A stretch of DNA of 64,000 nt, from NCBI RefSeq assembly GCF_023053635.1, contig NC_086183.1, positions 1,123,501 through 1,187,500 on the forward strand. Direction: 5' to 3'. Origin of the DNA: Elgaria multicarinata webbii (Eukaryota; Chordata; Lepidosauria; Squamata; Anguidae). The translations under genes were made by a program, and so were the position numbers. Every line of letters starts with the position of its first letter. The stretch's first letter is position 1. Below, in pieces: positions 33,801-43,358 of this stretch. The notes below the pieces were generated by a model. That model was given only the letters and a program-made list of their open reading frames with translations. It had not been told where the DNA came from and searched no databases.

Positions 33801-36554
33801 GAGGGGGGATAATTGCTGGAGTATCAATGGTCACACAGGCGGCATCTCTACTTAAGAGAGATTGACGTTGAATTTTGACAGTGCTGTTGTGTGCATAGTA
33901 GAATGGCAGGGGGAGCCCTTAATAGGAACAGCAGCTAGGGAAGGGTGAAACAAGGTTTTGCAAGTGCCTAAATGCCCGGCTTCCTGTTTTGTAGAATCCC
34001 CAAAGGGCTGAGTGAAAAAGTGTTTGCAAACTCATTATTAGACTCTGTGGCTGTTGCAACTGACGAAGCTGGAGGTAAGGGAGCTGTTACAGCATTGGTA
34101 GGTTTCCTTTTGAGGGTTTTCACTGGAGGCTGCTACCCCTCTATGGAAGGGTTAGGGTGTGCCTGGGCCACTCTGCTTTCACTGTCCAGCCCTGGCTCTT
34201 TCTGCCTTCCATGCGAAGGAAACATGCTTGAGGCTGTATCTCTGGTGAGAGTATAGGGTGGGATCATAATTCTATGCCTATTCTTAGCCTATAGATTTGC
34301 GGGGAAGTTTTACCGCTCTAAATGGATTGTCTGACACTGAATAACCGCTAGTCTGTCATTCATTGCCGCTCTGGCTACTGTGTTCCATTCCCCTGAACAG
34401 TCTGTGTGGGATTTTTCTTCCCATCATTCTTGGAATGCTACTTTTAGGGAGTCTGAGGAAAGTCAAGAAAAGGAAAGAACAAGAGGAAGAGGATCAGGAC
34501 CTGGATAGCAGTCCGGCGAAAAGGCCTTGCACAAAACAGAGTTCAAAGGAGGTAGGTTCCAGCAGCTCCCACAGGGCCAGTTCCACATGCAGAAAGCAGC
34601 ACAGTGTGTGTTCCTTGGCACACAATCTATTTCTCATGGGAGCCTAGCTTTTGTGTCTTTTGAAAAAGCAGGTTGCTAATACTTATTAGCAGGTTTATGC
34701 CTTCATTTACCCAGACCTTCTCCTCCTGACTTGCTGTGAAAATGAGAAAGTATACAAAATCGGAATAGATCTGTTTTAGAATAAAGCACATGGGTTGAGG
34801 AGGCGAATATGAAACATGCCAGGTTTGGGGGAATTTTGTATATGATGTATTTTCTTGGTGCAGAATATGGATGTGCCCTGTGCGGAGAAGCAGAGGTGAT
34901 GCTTTCCTTGAGGGGAGAGTGGCTGGGCAGAAACCATTATTTTTATTGGTAGGCAATTTTGCTGCCTCTGAGTTGCCCTCAGCCTGACAATGGCAACGAA
35001 GCATTCCATGAATCAGCAAGCATTGAAGCTTTGCACCTAGCTAGTATCCCAGCAATTCTAAACCTTGTGCCCGCAAGCCAGAGCAAAGTGGGTGGATTCT
35101 GCCCTTGCAGGGGAATAGCAGACTTCCCTTTTTGCTCAGTTTTGCCTTCAGTGTTAAATCTCCATGCTGGTATATTCTCTCCCCCCCTCCCTTCCCTCGC
35201 ACTCAGTTCAGCATTGGGTTCCCCACCAACTTCTGGTGTTGTGAGCGAGAAGGAGCAGCAGGGCTAGAGATGTGAAGGCCAAGGGGGGGGGGGGGGGACT
35301 GGGGGCGGGAAACATATTTTTCTGAAAAATGGAACAGTTTCAAATTATGAAATATTTCTGTTTAGAATTTATGATGAAGTATTTATATTATCCAACTTTT
35401 TTATTTCCCCCAAAATGATTTCTAAAAAACTATGTAATAAACTATGTAACACTTTTATAAAAAGTCTTAGAGATGTGTGGACATCATGAAGCCATGGGAA
35501 AACATTTTAACCCTCTCTGTAAGATTCCCAGTGTAATTATTTCTTTCATTCCTTATTAAAATTATTGCTTTAAAGTATATTTTACTGATGGACATTTATG
35601 CCCAGTTTCCCAACAGGTGAGTAGAGTCACCATTGTGCATACCTGACAATGTCGTTCTTGACGATTGGGTTTTGTTCTATAAAGTCCTGATGCTGTAGCA
35701 ATCATTTAAGTTTTAATCTATTCAGACAATAATTACAAATGTACTAATTGAACATACCTTTAAAAGGTTTAAAATATAATGATAATTTTATGAGCAAACT
35801 AAGGTATACGTACAAAAGTCAGAATATACAGGTTGAGGAGGGCTGTTCCTAAAGCATCCCTCCCCAACCTGGTGCCCTGCAGATGTTTAGGACTAGAGTG
35901 CTCAGCATTCTTGACAATTGGCCAGGCTTCCCAAGGCTGGTGGCAGCTGAAATCCAAAATATATGGAGGGTATCAGGTCGGGGAAGACTGTCTTAAAACA
36001 ACAAAGTGACTTTAGGTCTGTAAAGAGTGCCCCAAAAATTATTGCTTATTTTTCATACTCTACATCTCTAGGCAGGACATTTTCAGTGGTAGCCCCATGC
36101 CTGCTTCATTTGTATGTTGCTGTCTTATTAAGACCAGCTGTTTTAGACAGGCTATTCACGGAGTCTTAAGATTGTATGCTTAATCTGCTCCTGTGTTGAG
36201 TGGGTAATCTTATCCCGTTATTCCACTGGCTGCTTAGCGGCATGGATTTTGAAAATTTGTTAACTGCCACATGTGCTCATCTTTTCTGCCTGCTGGGGCC
36301 AGGGGGGGAAGAGACATTTGGACACTCCCAGAAGGGCAGAAAGTAACAAGCCTTTGAAATTGTCAATTTGTGTTGTTCCTTTCTCTGATTTAAATACAAA
36401 GTATGTTTTGCTTCTGCTTTCACAGAGGAGAAGAGTAGAGCGTCGGCAGCACTCAAAGAAAGTTGGTGTTCGATATTATGATACTCATAATGTAAAGAAC
36501 AAAAACAGGAACAAAAAGAAACACAATACTGGAGGACAAAAACTGAAAACTTAA
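18407..36554 (+). CDS. GNL2: Nucleolar GTP-binding protein 2 (NOG2/Ngp-1), complete
   Basis: Nucleolar GTPase of the circularly permuted YlqF/YawG family that acts in late 60S pre-ribosome maturation. Sixteen coding exons: 18407-18470, 19700-19784, 24222-24316, 24546-24685, 26308-26492, 27171-27237, 28369-28527, 28888-29001, 29865-29993, 30846-30950, 31212-31370, 31906-32013, 32942-33369, 33995-34074, 34448-34551, 36426-36554. They sum to 2151 bp, 716 residues (human about 731). Phases match at every junction. Order of parts: the NGP1NT region (about 45-170); DARDP 225-229; the G4 motif NKCD 255-258; P-loop GYPNVGKS 317-324; GETK 343-346; G3 DCPG 361-364. The permuted G4-G1-G3 order is the family hallmark. 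An acidic stretch (about 550-575) and a basic tail end the protein. Introns are GT-AG except the one after exon 9, which is GC-AG. Confidence 0.96.
19815..21250 (+). mobile_element. L2-type LINE in GNL2 intron 2
   Basis: Reverse transcriptase is readable in long pieces: '[18 protein letters not shown]', '[19 protein letters not shown]', '[11 protein letters not shown]', '[18 protein letters not shown]', then '[19 protein letters not shown]' and '[10 protein letters not shown]'. The C-terminal 'LKSLHWLQI' and 'NGLPEEI' follow, and the 3' end has the 'ctccggctattgggtggtat' tail plus (AATA)n. It is 5'-truncated and frame-broken, inserted in the sense orientation. The YADD region is interrupted by a small insertion at about 20231-20307. 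Confidence 0.88.
20231..20307 (-). repeat. Short antisense repeat inserted in the L2 RT region
   Basis: An (ATT)n run plus 'atatagcaccatcgatgtac' and 'atggtgctgtacagataa' sits exactly where L2 should read from the 'RRRG' block into the YADDT box. The text 'tatca' occurs on both sides, a possible 5-bp target duplication. The start of the degenerate element at 46.24 kb ('tatagtgccatctatgtgcg') is the same kind of sequence. Confidence 0.6.
21258..21336 (+). repeat. SINE/LINE tail with (ATT)n and (AGT)n
   Basis: 'ccccgcctcgatccaaaggg agaggcgggtaagaaat' in sequence precedes (ATT)n and (AGT)n. This looks like a short 3' tail of a retroposon abutting the L2. Confidence 0.45.
22083..22223 (+). repeat. 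LINE 3' tail (L2-like) in GNL2 intron 2
   Basis: 'gaaccgcccagagagcttcg', 'gctattgggcggtataaaaa' and (AATA)n, near-identical to the tail at 17.6 kb. Confidence 0.75.
22225..22373 (-). repeat. Interspersed repeat family D, antisense
   Basis: 'tctggttggccattttgtga', 'ggtctgatccagcatggctc' and 'tgcttatgttctta' match in reverse the family at 61435-61650. It directly abuts the LINE tail, so one may have inserted at the other's end. Confidence 0.65.
23962..24147 (-). repeat. tRNA-derived SINE, family A, antisense
   Basis: Reverse complement of the 13116-13290 SINE: 'tacataggaagttgc', 'agccctacctggagatgcca', 'gggattgaacc' and 'tgcatgcaaagcc'. It ends about 75 bp before GNL2 exon 3. Confidence 0.8.
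25165..25372 (-). repeat. Interspersed repeat family D, antisense, in GNL2 intron 4
   Basis: 'ggttatgtgctacctccagt', 'ccagttgctggggaacatgg', 'gttggccactgtggaaacat' and 'agtgctggactagatggacc' match the reverse complement of 61435-61650. Confidence 0.75.
26785..26898 (+). repeat. LINE 3' tail (L2-like) in GNL2 intron 5
   Basis: 'gtaaaccactcagagagctt', 'tggctgtggggcggtatata' and (AATA)n. Confidence 0.7.
27507..27618. mobile_element. Palindromic MITE, family H, copy 1
   Basis: Near-inverted halves: 'gtgccctccagatgttttag' at the left and, reversed, 'gttgaaaacatttgcagggc' at the right, with 'cttccatcatcc' and 'gctgatggga' inside. Further copies are at 30160-30285, 35852-35992, 44273-44409, 55123-55247 and 56842-56936. 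Confidence 0.65.
27782..27993. mobile_element. 212-bp MITE with long near-perfect TIRs, GNL2 intron 6
   Basis: The left end GGCCTAATCTACACCAAGCA continues 'ggatattgcactatgaaagg cggtata...aaaggcaggagc' in sequence. The right end reads the same in reverse with a handful of mismatches over about 60 bp. The small centre has no ORF. It is a classic hairpin-type non-autonomous DNA transposon. Flanks (left ...ctt, right cta...) give no convincing target duplication, so the superfamily is open. Confidence 0.85.
30160..30285. mobile_element. Palindromic MITE, family H, copy 2
   Basis: 'ggtaagcagcttgtgccc', 'ccattggctatgctggct', 'gtgatgggagttgtaggcc' and 'cttctggagggcc', in the same order as other family H copies. 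It lies in the GC-AG intron of GNL2. Confidence 0.6.
30404..30474 (+). mobile_element. CR1 3' terminal fragment
   Basis: 'gggttggactcgatggcctt', 'ataggccccttccgacac' and 'attctatgac' form the CR1 3' end in sense orientation. Only about 70 bp is present. Confidence 0.8.
32485..32551 (+). mobile_element. CR1 3' terminal fragment in GNL2 intron 12
   Basis: 'gcattgagcagagggttgga', 'cttgatggcattataggccc', 'cttccaactctactattcta' and 'agattct', the CR1 terminus. Confidence 0.85.
35283..35297 (+). repeat. Poly-G(15) tract in GNL2 intron 15
   Basis: Fifteen consecutive G followed by 'actgggggcggg', giving quadruplex-forming potential. It is also a likely sequencing or assembly slippage site. Confidence 0.9.
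35852..35992. mobile_element. Palindromic MITE, family H, copy 3
   Basis: 'ccctccccaacctggtgccc', 'tgcagatgtttaggact', 'caattggccaggc' and 'atatggagggtatcaggtc' in family H order; strongly diverged. Confidence 0.55.
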
Positions 36555-36558
36555 GAGA

Positions 36559-36564
36559 AATAAA
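36559..36564 (+). terminator. GNL2 polyadenylation signal AATAAA
   Basis: A canonical hexamer only 5 bp after the GNL2 stop codon, giving a very short 3' UTR if used. No other AATAAA is seen in the next several hundred bases before the convergent DNALI1 3' end, apart from one near 37220. Confidence 0.6.
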
Positions 36565-36569
36565 CATAA

Positions 36570-37543
36570 GCAGTAGTTTCTGAGCCTCTGTCTGCTTTAG
36601 AGGTATTCTTCCTTTCTTCCCTTGTTCTGAATGGCCGGACGAAATCTTAAATATTATGCCAATTAGGATTTCTACGTGGAATTTAAACTATCGCTTCCCC
36701 CCACTCCCCAGCAGAATACTGCAGTTTTCAGGGACCTTGTGGTCAACTTCCGTGCTGCTCCCATTGCTGGAAGAAACTGGTAGCTGCCAGAGAATTTTGG
36801 TGGTGCAGCAGCTGAGAATGGCCAATTTAGCTTTAAAGCAAGCAAGCGGGGGGTGGGGGGCTTGTGTTACCCACTCCTGCATTATGGCTAATGGGTTAAA
36901 AATGCCCTATGTTATGAATGCTCTGATTGTAGTCCCTATTATTTTACCATATACAGAACCTTTTATACAACCCTGAACTTGCAGCTGCTCTTGTTACTGG
37001 AGCTAAAATGAACTTCGAAAACTTGCCGTAAGAGGAGATGGGACTGGTTGACTCTCGTTCTTCGGGGAGCCTTACAAAAGGCTTCACCTGTCAGTGGAAA
37101 GGCAAGGAATGAAATTTAAGTAGGCAGAAAGCTGGTTGGAGAGAAGACTGGTCATCATCTCCTTACCTAGTAAAGGAGGCAAGAGGTTGGCTTTGGGTAC
37201 TTAAGCATCAATTAAACAAATAAAGATTCAGAGTTGTGACTTAATTTAATGTGACCACAAACAGCCCTTGCCTCACGGTAGGGCTGAGACCTGCCCAGTT
37301 CTAACAGTCTAAAGTACTGATGCATTAAAAAAATATCCAGTGAGTATGAACTGGTGAGGCAAATCCCAAGCTGGTTGAGAAATATTCAAAGCAAGGAGGG
37401 AAATTTGACCAGTGTTTTGATCCAAATGAGGGGCGGGGGAGGTTGGGGAATTAATCATTCTGGAAATATTTGGAAGAATTCTTGGAAGACGCGCCCTTGC
37501 TTGCCACTCCGCCGGCACTTTTTGCACTGAGCCGTTGGAAGGT
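36570..37543. other. Convergent GNL2/DNALI1 3' intergenic space
   Basis: About 1 kb between the GNL2 stop and the DNALI1 stop, which face each other. No gene is recognised. For DNALI1 (minus strand), an ATTAAA variant signal lies at 37245-37250, a weak candidate end of its 3' UTR. Confidence 0.5.
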
Positions 37544-40500
37544 CTACTTCTTAGGTGCAATGATCCCTTCAAGCTGTGCCTATAATGTAAAAGAAGACAA
37601 GTAGGCTAATTAATGAGTTTCTCACTTCTGCCAGAAGGCAAATTAACTGTCCAAAGTGAGGCTGCTGCAATATGGAGGGTAAGAAACAAGCCAGGGTGGT
37701 GGTGGTTTTCTCATTCTTACATTCTTTATCCCATGTTTTATAAATTAGACACACTCATTCTTGGCACGCAGACCTGGTGTGTCGTGGAAGGAAGTAGAGA
37801 GCTGGCACTCTTTCCTGGCAATGAAAGTGTCATTTCAGAATACAAAGCACTGAAAAGGGAATTGAATCAACGTTGCTAAAACAGTGGTTTGCATTCTCTG
37901 CTTTCAGTCCTGGCTGTGAAACCCATGGCTGTCCAAGGGCTGGGCGCATTAACCTTTTGAGATTTGAGCTGAGTACAGTGACTGAGACAACTTTATGCCC
38001 AATTAAGAGAAAAATAGAACTGGCTACCACTACACAGCATGGTCACCAGGTGCCACATCTAATTTCTTTCCTGGGTGTTTTGTTTTGTTTTGTTGGCCTG
38101 GAGGCTACCAGACAGGGTTCCACCAAGGAGGCAAAGCTTTGAAAAGAAAACACTGCTATCAATCTTGTCCACCCCCATCACAAAGTCCCTAAACTGCCTG
38201 GAGGGAGTTAAGAAGCTGCATCAATTACTAACAAGCACAATTCCTACTCACTGAGGACCACTGCTAAGCATTCAAATTGGTCACAAATAATCCCTGCAAC
38301 TTGGTGTAGGAGCGTCCACCAATCTGAAAAGTTCTCTACTTTGCATCACCACCATGCACCTGCCTACTCCCATGCGCTGGATTGCCATAGCCTATGACAC
38401 ATGTTGCTCAGCCAGCCAGGGTAGGCCTTAAGCATGCAGTCTAGGAGCCCCACTGTACAGGTTTCTACCAATAAAACACGTTTAGCATTCTACAGCATAA
38501 TACCACAGGCTGGGGTTAGACTGCAATATTCTAAATGGCTGCCTAGTCCAAGCCAACAACACTGCCTGCATGGAGCCAGGCACAGATCAGTCCATTTAGG
38601 CTAGATCAGAGGCTGGTCTAAGTGAAGTATTTAATAGATCAAACAGGTTCTAGCAAGCAAATTGCACCCCTAAGGAAAGGCAGAGGAATGTTCCCAAGTC
38701 AGCAATCCATCTGAGCAGGAGAGACACTCCTTGAGACTAAATACAGTGTCATGTTAAAATGATGATGTAACCAAGGTAATTAAGCTTCTAAGCACACCTG
38801 TCCACAACTGCTCAACTCACCTTGAGCTGCTGATTGGTCCGTTTCAGAAACTGGACTTCCTCCGTGTGCTTCTTCTCCTCTACCTGACGCCTTTCAAGTT
38901 CCCGCTTTTCAATTGCTTCACACTTTGCCTTCTGCTCATTCACTTGCCTCTCCAAGTCTCGTTTCTCATCCTCTAAGTCTGCAATCTTGGGATGGAAAAC
39001 ACTCAGCCATCAGGGATTGGCCATAACTGGTACGAAGTTAGCTATGCAGATCTTCTGAATGTGTCTTTAAGGTGTCCCAGCTTCCTCTATCTTCACAAAG
39101 GCCATTCTTTCCCTTCTGCCTGCCCCCACCCCAGCCCTGACGATGGCTTGTTCTAGCTCCCGATATCATGATGCAGCAGCTACAGACCTTCACTTACTTT
39201 CCTTTCCATATCAGACTTGCCCTGCTCAGCCTGCAGTGCCTTCCGCATGCCAAAAGCAACACTGCTCTCATAAAGGGTCTGGTAGGCTGCAATAGTCATC
39301 CGGATTTCATCCCGCACGCGTAGCAGCAACAGCCCGCGCTCTGCACAGTTGATGGTCACCTCCCGGATCAGCTCATCTGCGAGGCAAGGGCCACATATGA
39401 AGTGTCTGGGAAGAGACTGCAGATCCACTGGCACATTCTAAGCAATGTGCAGTGCCACTGAGTCCCAGGACTGGCGCTCTCCATTCCCTACAAAGACTGA
39501 AGTAAAGGAGAGCTCCAAAGCAGCCTTAAAGCTCAGGAGTTCTTCAGCCTGCAGGAAAAAGAAAAGGAACCTCTCGTGCAAACACTTGAGTCATTGCTGA
39601 CTCCTAGAGGGAGGCCTGCTTTCACTGACGTTTTCGTAGCGGGGTGGTTTGCCATTGACTTCCCCAGTCGCAGTTACCTTTCCCCCAGCTAGCTGGGTAC
39701 TCATTTTACCGACCTCGGAAAGATGGAAGGCTGAGTCGACCTGAGCCAGCTGCCTGAGAACCAGCTTCCACTGGGATCAAACTCAGGCCGTGGGGAGAGT
39801 TTCGGCTGCAGTAACTGCTGCTTACCACTCTGCGCCACGTGAGGCTCAGCCTGCAACTCCGATACAAAGTTTTGCTCTTCTAACCTCTAGTTCTGCCATC
39901 TTTGGGAATAGCACTGCAAACAACTCAATGGCTCTTGTATATACTTCAAAACTGCATGCACTGCATCAAGAAAGAGAGCCAATCCCAGAGGTCTTTCCTG
40001 GTAAGATAAACTGCAGTTATTTAGAAGACAAGAGTTTAAAAAGTGGATAGACTTGTGAGGAAAGTTATCACTGCCATGTGATATTTCATATAGAAGGTTA
40101 AAAACTAGAGAAGAAGGGATATAACAGGTGGGGATGGTTAAAAGAGTCTGGCAGGTGTCTGCAATGTGCTTTGGGTTCAGCCGAACACCAAATTGAACTG
40201 AGCTGATTCTGATAGATTTGGGAGATGTCCGAATCCAAGTGGGGCTACTCCAAATTAGAATCATAGAATAGCAGAGTTGGAAGGGGCCTACAAGGCCATC
40301 GAGTCCAACCCCCTGCTCAATGCAGGAATCCACCCTAAAGCAGCCCTGACAGATGCTTGTCCAGCTGCCTCTTGAAGGCCTCTAGTGTGGGAGAGCCCAC
40401 AACCTCCCTAGGTAGCTGATTCCACCGTCGCACTGCTCTAACAGTCAGGACGTTTTTCCTGATGTCCAGCCGGAATCTGGCTTCCTTTAACTTGAGCCCG

Positions 40501-42730
40501 TTATTCCGTGTCCTGCACTCTGGGAGGATCGAGAAGAGATCCTGGCCCTCCTCTGTGTGACAACCTTTTAAGTATTTGAAGAGTGCTATCATGTCTCCCC
40601 TCCATCTTCTCTTCTCCAGGCTAAACATGCCCAGTTCTTTCAGTCTCTCTTCATAGGGCTTTGTTTCTAGACCTCTGATCATCCTGGTTGCCCTCTTCTG
40701 AACACGCTCCAGCTTGTCTGTGTCCTTCTTGAATTGTGGAGCCCAGAACTGGATGCAATACTCTAGATGAGGCCTAACCAGGGCCGAATAGAGAGGAACC
40801 AGTACCTCACGTGATTTGGAAGCTGTACTTCTATTAATTCTAACACTCTGATCAATGTGTCTCCAAAAATGGACACATTTCTCCCTAAGCTCTCCATATA
40901 AGGAAAACATGGTTGGGAGGAGGGGTGTTGTTCTGTGATTGGAAGCTTAAGCTTCTAATCACTGGATAGTTTCACCAGGGCTCCCTAATTCCAGTGCTTT
41001 GGGGTGGGGTGGGGGATGTTGAAGTAATATATTGCAGGAACTGATCCAGTGTTCCTTGCTAGTTCTCTCCCCCAGGAAAAGGGACATTGAAAGAAGTGTA
41101 ATGGAGCCTGTGGGACCCAAGAGAGTACCATTGGGTGCTTGGTTGACAAAGATTGGATGTTCAAGTACTTCTTTCTCTGCATAATTCACATCCATCATCC
41201 ACCCCTGTCCTAATGTACTTCCTGTGACTTTGGTGCTAACTGAGCAAAACCCAAAAAACCCTTAAAACTATTTTTCATTTATAATAACCCCCCATAAACC
41301 TGCACTTATCCTTTGGAAATCTTGCAGGTTTCTTGCCTGGGGTATCTCTAAGACATCTGTTATTTTCCTACAAATGGACTAAAAAACCACTGGGGGAGGG
41401 GGAGAACCCACCTCCTGCCCCACAACCATTCAAATGTTCCTACAAAGAACACTGCACTTATCCTTTGAAAATTTTGCTGGTTTCTTGACTAGGGTCACCC
41501 CTGTGCTGTATATCATTTCCATAACAATTGACTACCAAAAATGGGGTGATAAGCACATCCCTTTATTGAAACTCCCAAATTGTAAAGACTGCTCTTGCAC
41601 AAATCTCCCTGCACATATTCATCTGAAAACCGGCAGGCTCGATTCCTCCAAAAGGGGCAACTCTCCCTGCAAATTTCTTCCTGCTAATAAAAACAAGATT
41701 TAAAGGCGTACAGCACAAAAATGCTTGCACAAATGTGGCAGATGTAGCCTCTTCACATGGCTTATCATGCAAGTGTCATCCAATTCTGACAAACAGAAAA
41801 AAAGTTATAGCCATTTGTTGGTTCCTAGAGAAGAGTCAATGGGAAGAATGAAGATTTTGGATTTGCGAATCAAGATTCTGACCGGAGTCAAATTGATCCA
41901 ACCCGAATGGGGCTACTTTCTGAATTGCTGAATCAGGGTACCAGCCAAACCTTATGGTTGGTGCTCACCCCTAGTATCTGCAGGAAGGGGCTTCTCCTCT
42001 CCTGGGCAGGTTTGGATGGAGAGGAGTGCCTGCACTCACTCACCGAAGCACTGAGAGTACAGCTCCCGCCTCACAGGGCAGATGCCCGTCTCGCGGGCCT
42101 GGCGCTGCTGGAGTTTGAGGTCCAGCTGCTCTTGCAGATGCACAACGTCCATGCGTGTGCTGGGGGTGCTGGACACCTGCTGGATCCACAGCTGGTTCTC
42201 TTCCATCCATTCTCTATAGCAAGGCAAGCAGAAAGATGTCAGAGCAAGCGGCCTAAGTGGGCCCCAAGACTTCTGTGCTGATGTCCCATGACTCCTAGGA
42301 GTGCCTTGGGCAACTCACCAGGGCAACTCCCTCTGCAGGCCTGGCCCTTTGCACATGCGTGTGCGCTGCAAGGAGAGGCACGGGAGGGCCCAGGCCCTGG
42401 CTGGCTGCTTGCTTGCTGAGCAGTGGCACCTCTTCCTTGGGCACCCCCGGAACGGCTGCCAGGGCATTGGCCTCCGAGACGCGTGGACGCGTCCGCTGTG
42501 CCTCGGGCAGGGCCCGTGGGAGGCGCTCACCTGGGCGGTAGGATGGCGTTGAGGATCTCCTCGGCTTGCTTGCTGGGGTCGGCGGCGGGCGAGGGCGCCT
42601 TGCCCTTGGGCGGCGAGACGGGCGCCGCGGGCGGCTGCACCTGCGGGGTCGCCTTCAGGGGCCGGGCCTGCGGGAGCGGAGCGGGGCTGAGCACGGCCGC
42701 GGAGAGGCCGCCCGGGCCCCGAGTCGAGGA

Positions 42731-42767
<37 letters not shown>

Positions 42768-42883
42768 CCGCCCGCCCCCCCCCCCCCCGCGACGCGACCT
42801 ACCTTGGGCGAGCGCTTGTCGGTGTTGCGGCTCACCAGCACCGGCGTCTCGTAGCGGAGCAGCGAGTCCGCGGGCGGGATCAT
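37544..42883 (-). CDS. DNALI1: Axonemal dynein light intermediate chain 1 (p28), complete
   Basis: Light chain (p28 family) of single-headed inner-arm dyneins in motile cilia and flagella. Six coding exons on the minus strand: 42883-42803, 42667-42531, 42213-42044, 39376-39198, 38985-38821, 37579-37544. They sum to 768 bp, 255 residues (human about 258), with all phases consistent and GT-AG splice sites. The N terminus [20 protein letters not shown] and the C terminus [10 protein letters not shown] are nearly identical to human. The Ala/Pro-rich linker in exon 2 is variable; exon 3 ([20 protein letters not shown]) and exon 4 ([20 protein letters not shown]) are strongly conserved. Residues about 178-244 are a charged heptad-type coiled coil ([20 protein letters not shown]). 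It is divergent from SNIP1 and its promoter holds an RFX X-box. Intron 1 is only 135 bp. Confidence 0.96.
39546..39855 (-). repeat. tRNA-derived SINE, family C, with 9-bp target duplication
   Basis: CAGCCTGCA at 39546-39554 and 39847-39855 flanks the element. In reverse, the head reads 'gcctcacgtggcgcagagtg' and the B-box 'gagtttgatccc'. It is a longer sister of the copy at 16230-16485, retaining a 'gaaggctgagtcgacctgag' segment that the other lacks. It lies in DNALI1 intron 3. Confidence 0.85.
40256..40911 (-). mobile_element. CR1 LINE, 3' 650 bp, largely open
   Basis: On the minus strand a 191-codon open frame covers the CR1 C-terminal region: '[20 protein letters not shown]', '[20 protein letters not shown]', '[20 protein letters not shown]' and 'LRKHL'-like end text. 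The CR1 3' terminus at 40256 reads 'gaatcatagaatagcagag' in the plus direction. It is near-identical in protein to the CR1 at 58.5-59.9 kb, so both are recent and 5'-truncated. Confidence 0.9.
40912..42030. other. DNALI1 intron 3, unrecognised part
   Basis: No exon or familiar repeat seen. Two similar stretches, 'cactgcacttatcctttgaa aattttgc' near 41450 and 'ctgcacttatcctttggaaa tcttgcaggtttcttg' near 41301, suggest a local ~150-bp duplication. Confidence 0.4.
42731..42766 (+). repeat. (GGAGCC)6 hexanucleotide tract in DNALI1 intron 1
   Basis: Six perfect GGAGCC units, then GCC-rich sequence and 14 consecutive C at 42775-42788. The whole tract lies inside the 135-bp intron 1; in the transcript it reads (GGCTCC)n with G14 about 14 nt after the donor. 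Confidence 0.9.
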
Positions 42884-42916
42884 CGCGGCGGCGGGTCGGG
42901 GTCCTGCGGCGGCGCG

Positions 42917-42930
42917 GTTGCCTTGGCGAC
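42917..42930. promoter_or_regulatory. RFX X-box (GTTGCCTTGGCGAC)
   Basis: Matches the RFX imperfect inverted repeat GTTRCC-N2-RGYRAC, 34 bp upstream of the DNALI1 start codon. RFX factors with FOXJ1 drive motile-cilia genes, and DNALI1 encodes an axonemal dynein chain, so motif and gene agree. Binding itself is predicted. Confidence 0.75.
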
Positions 42931-42979
42931 GGGGACGCGCTGCCGGCCGGCCTCCCGCTCACGCGACTCGGGCGAGGGG

Positions 42980-42989
42980 GCGCATGCGC
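42980..42989. promoter_or_regulatory. NRF1-like palindrome (GCGCATGCGC)
   Basis: Perfect palindromic core of the NRF1 consensus, between the DNALI1 and SNIP1 start codons. NRF1 sites are frequent in bidirectional CpG promoters. Confidence 0.65.
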
Positions 42990-43358
42990 GGCGCGGGCCT
43001 GTCCCTTCCCGGAGCAGAGGCCCAGGCTGCCCCGCGCTGCTCCCCGCCCAGGGCGGAAGCGCGACCGCCGGCCTCGCGTCCCAAATGCCTCGTGCCGAAA
43101 TGGCCGGCCGGAAGCGTCCCCCTCGCTGCCTCTGACGGCGTGGGCCCTGGCCAGGCCCTCGAGCCGCCTTTGGACCTGCGGCGTGAGGCGGCTGCCCCAA
43201 GCGGAGCAGCCGGCAGGGGGCGCGTGGCTGCTTCGCCCGGGACCATAGAGTGCGGGGGTAGAGCAGCCCGCAGAGACGGCGCAAGTGCTTCCGGGTGGGG
43301 AGTTTCATAACGACCTGGTAGCGGAAGCGAGAGGCGACGGGAGCTCCGCGCCGCTGCT

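Larger units (their letters stand above)
42884..43358. promoter_or_regulatory. Bidirectional CpG-island promoter, DNALI1/SNIP1
   Basis: The two start codons are 475 bp apart and divergent, within a CpG-dense block extending from about 42420 to 43640. Visible elements are an X-box (42917-42930), an NRF1-like palindrome (42980-42989), and ETS-type motifs near SNIP1 (CCGGAAGC, minus strand, 43287-43294; CGGAAG at 43322-43327). No TATA box is seen. Confidence 0.8.

Noticed and set aside
42315-43310. Several 120-215-codon ORFs in the DNALI1/SNIP1 promoter
   Set aside because: Arg/Pro/Gly-rich translations of a CpG island; they overlap DNALI1 exons in wrong frames.
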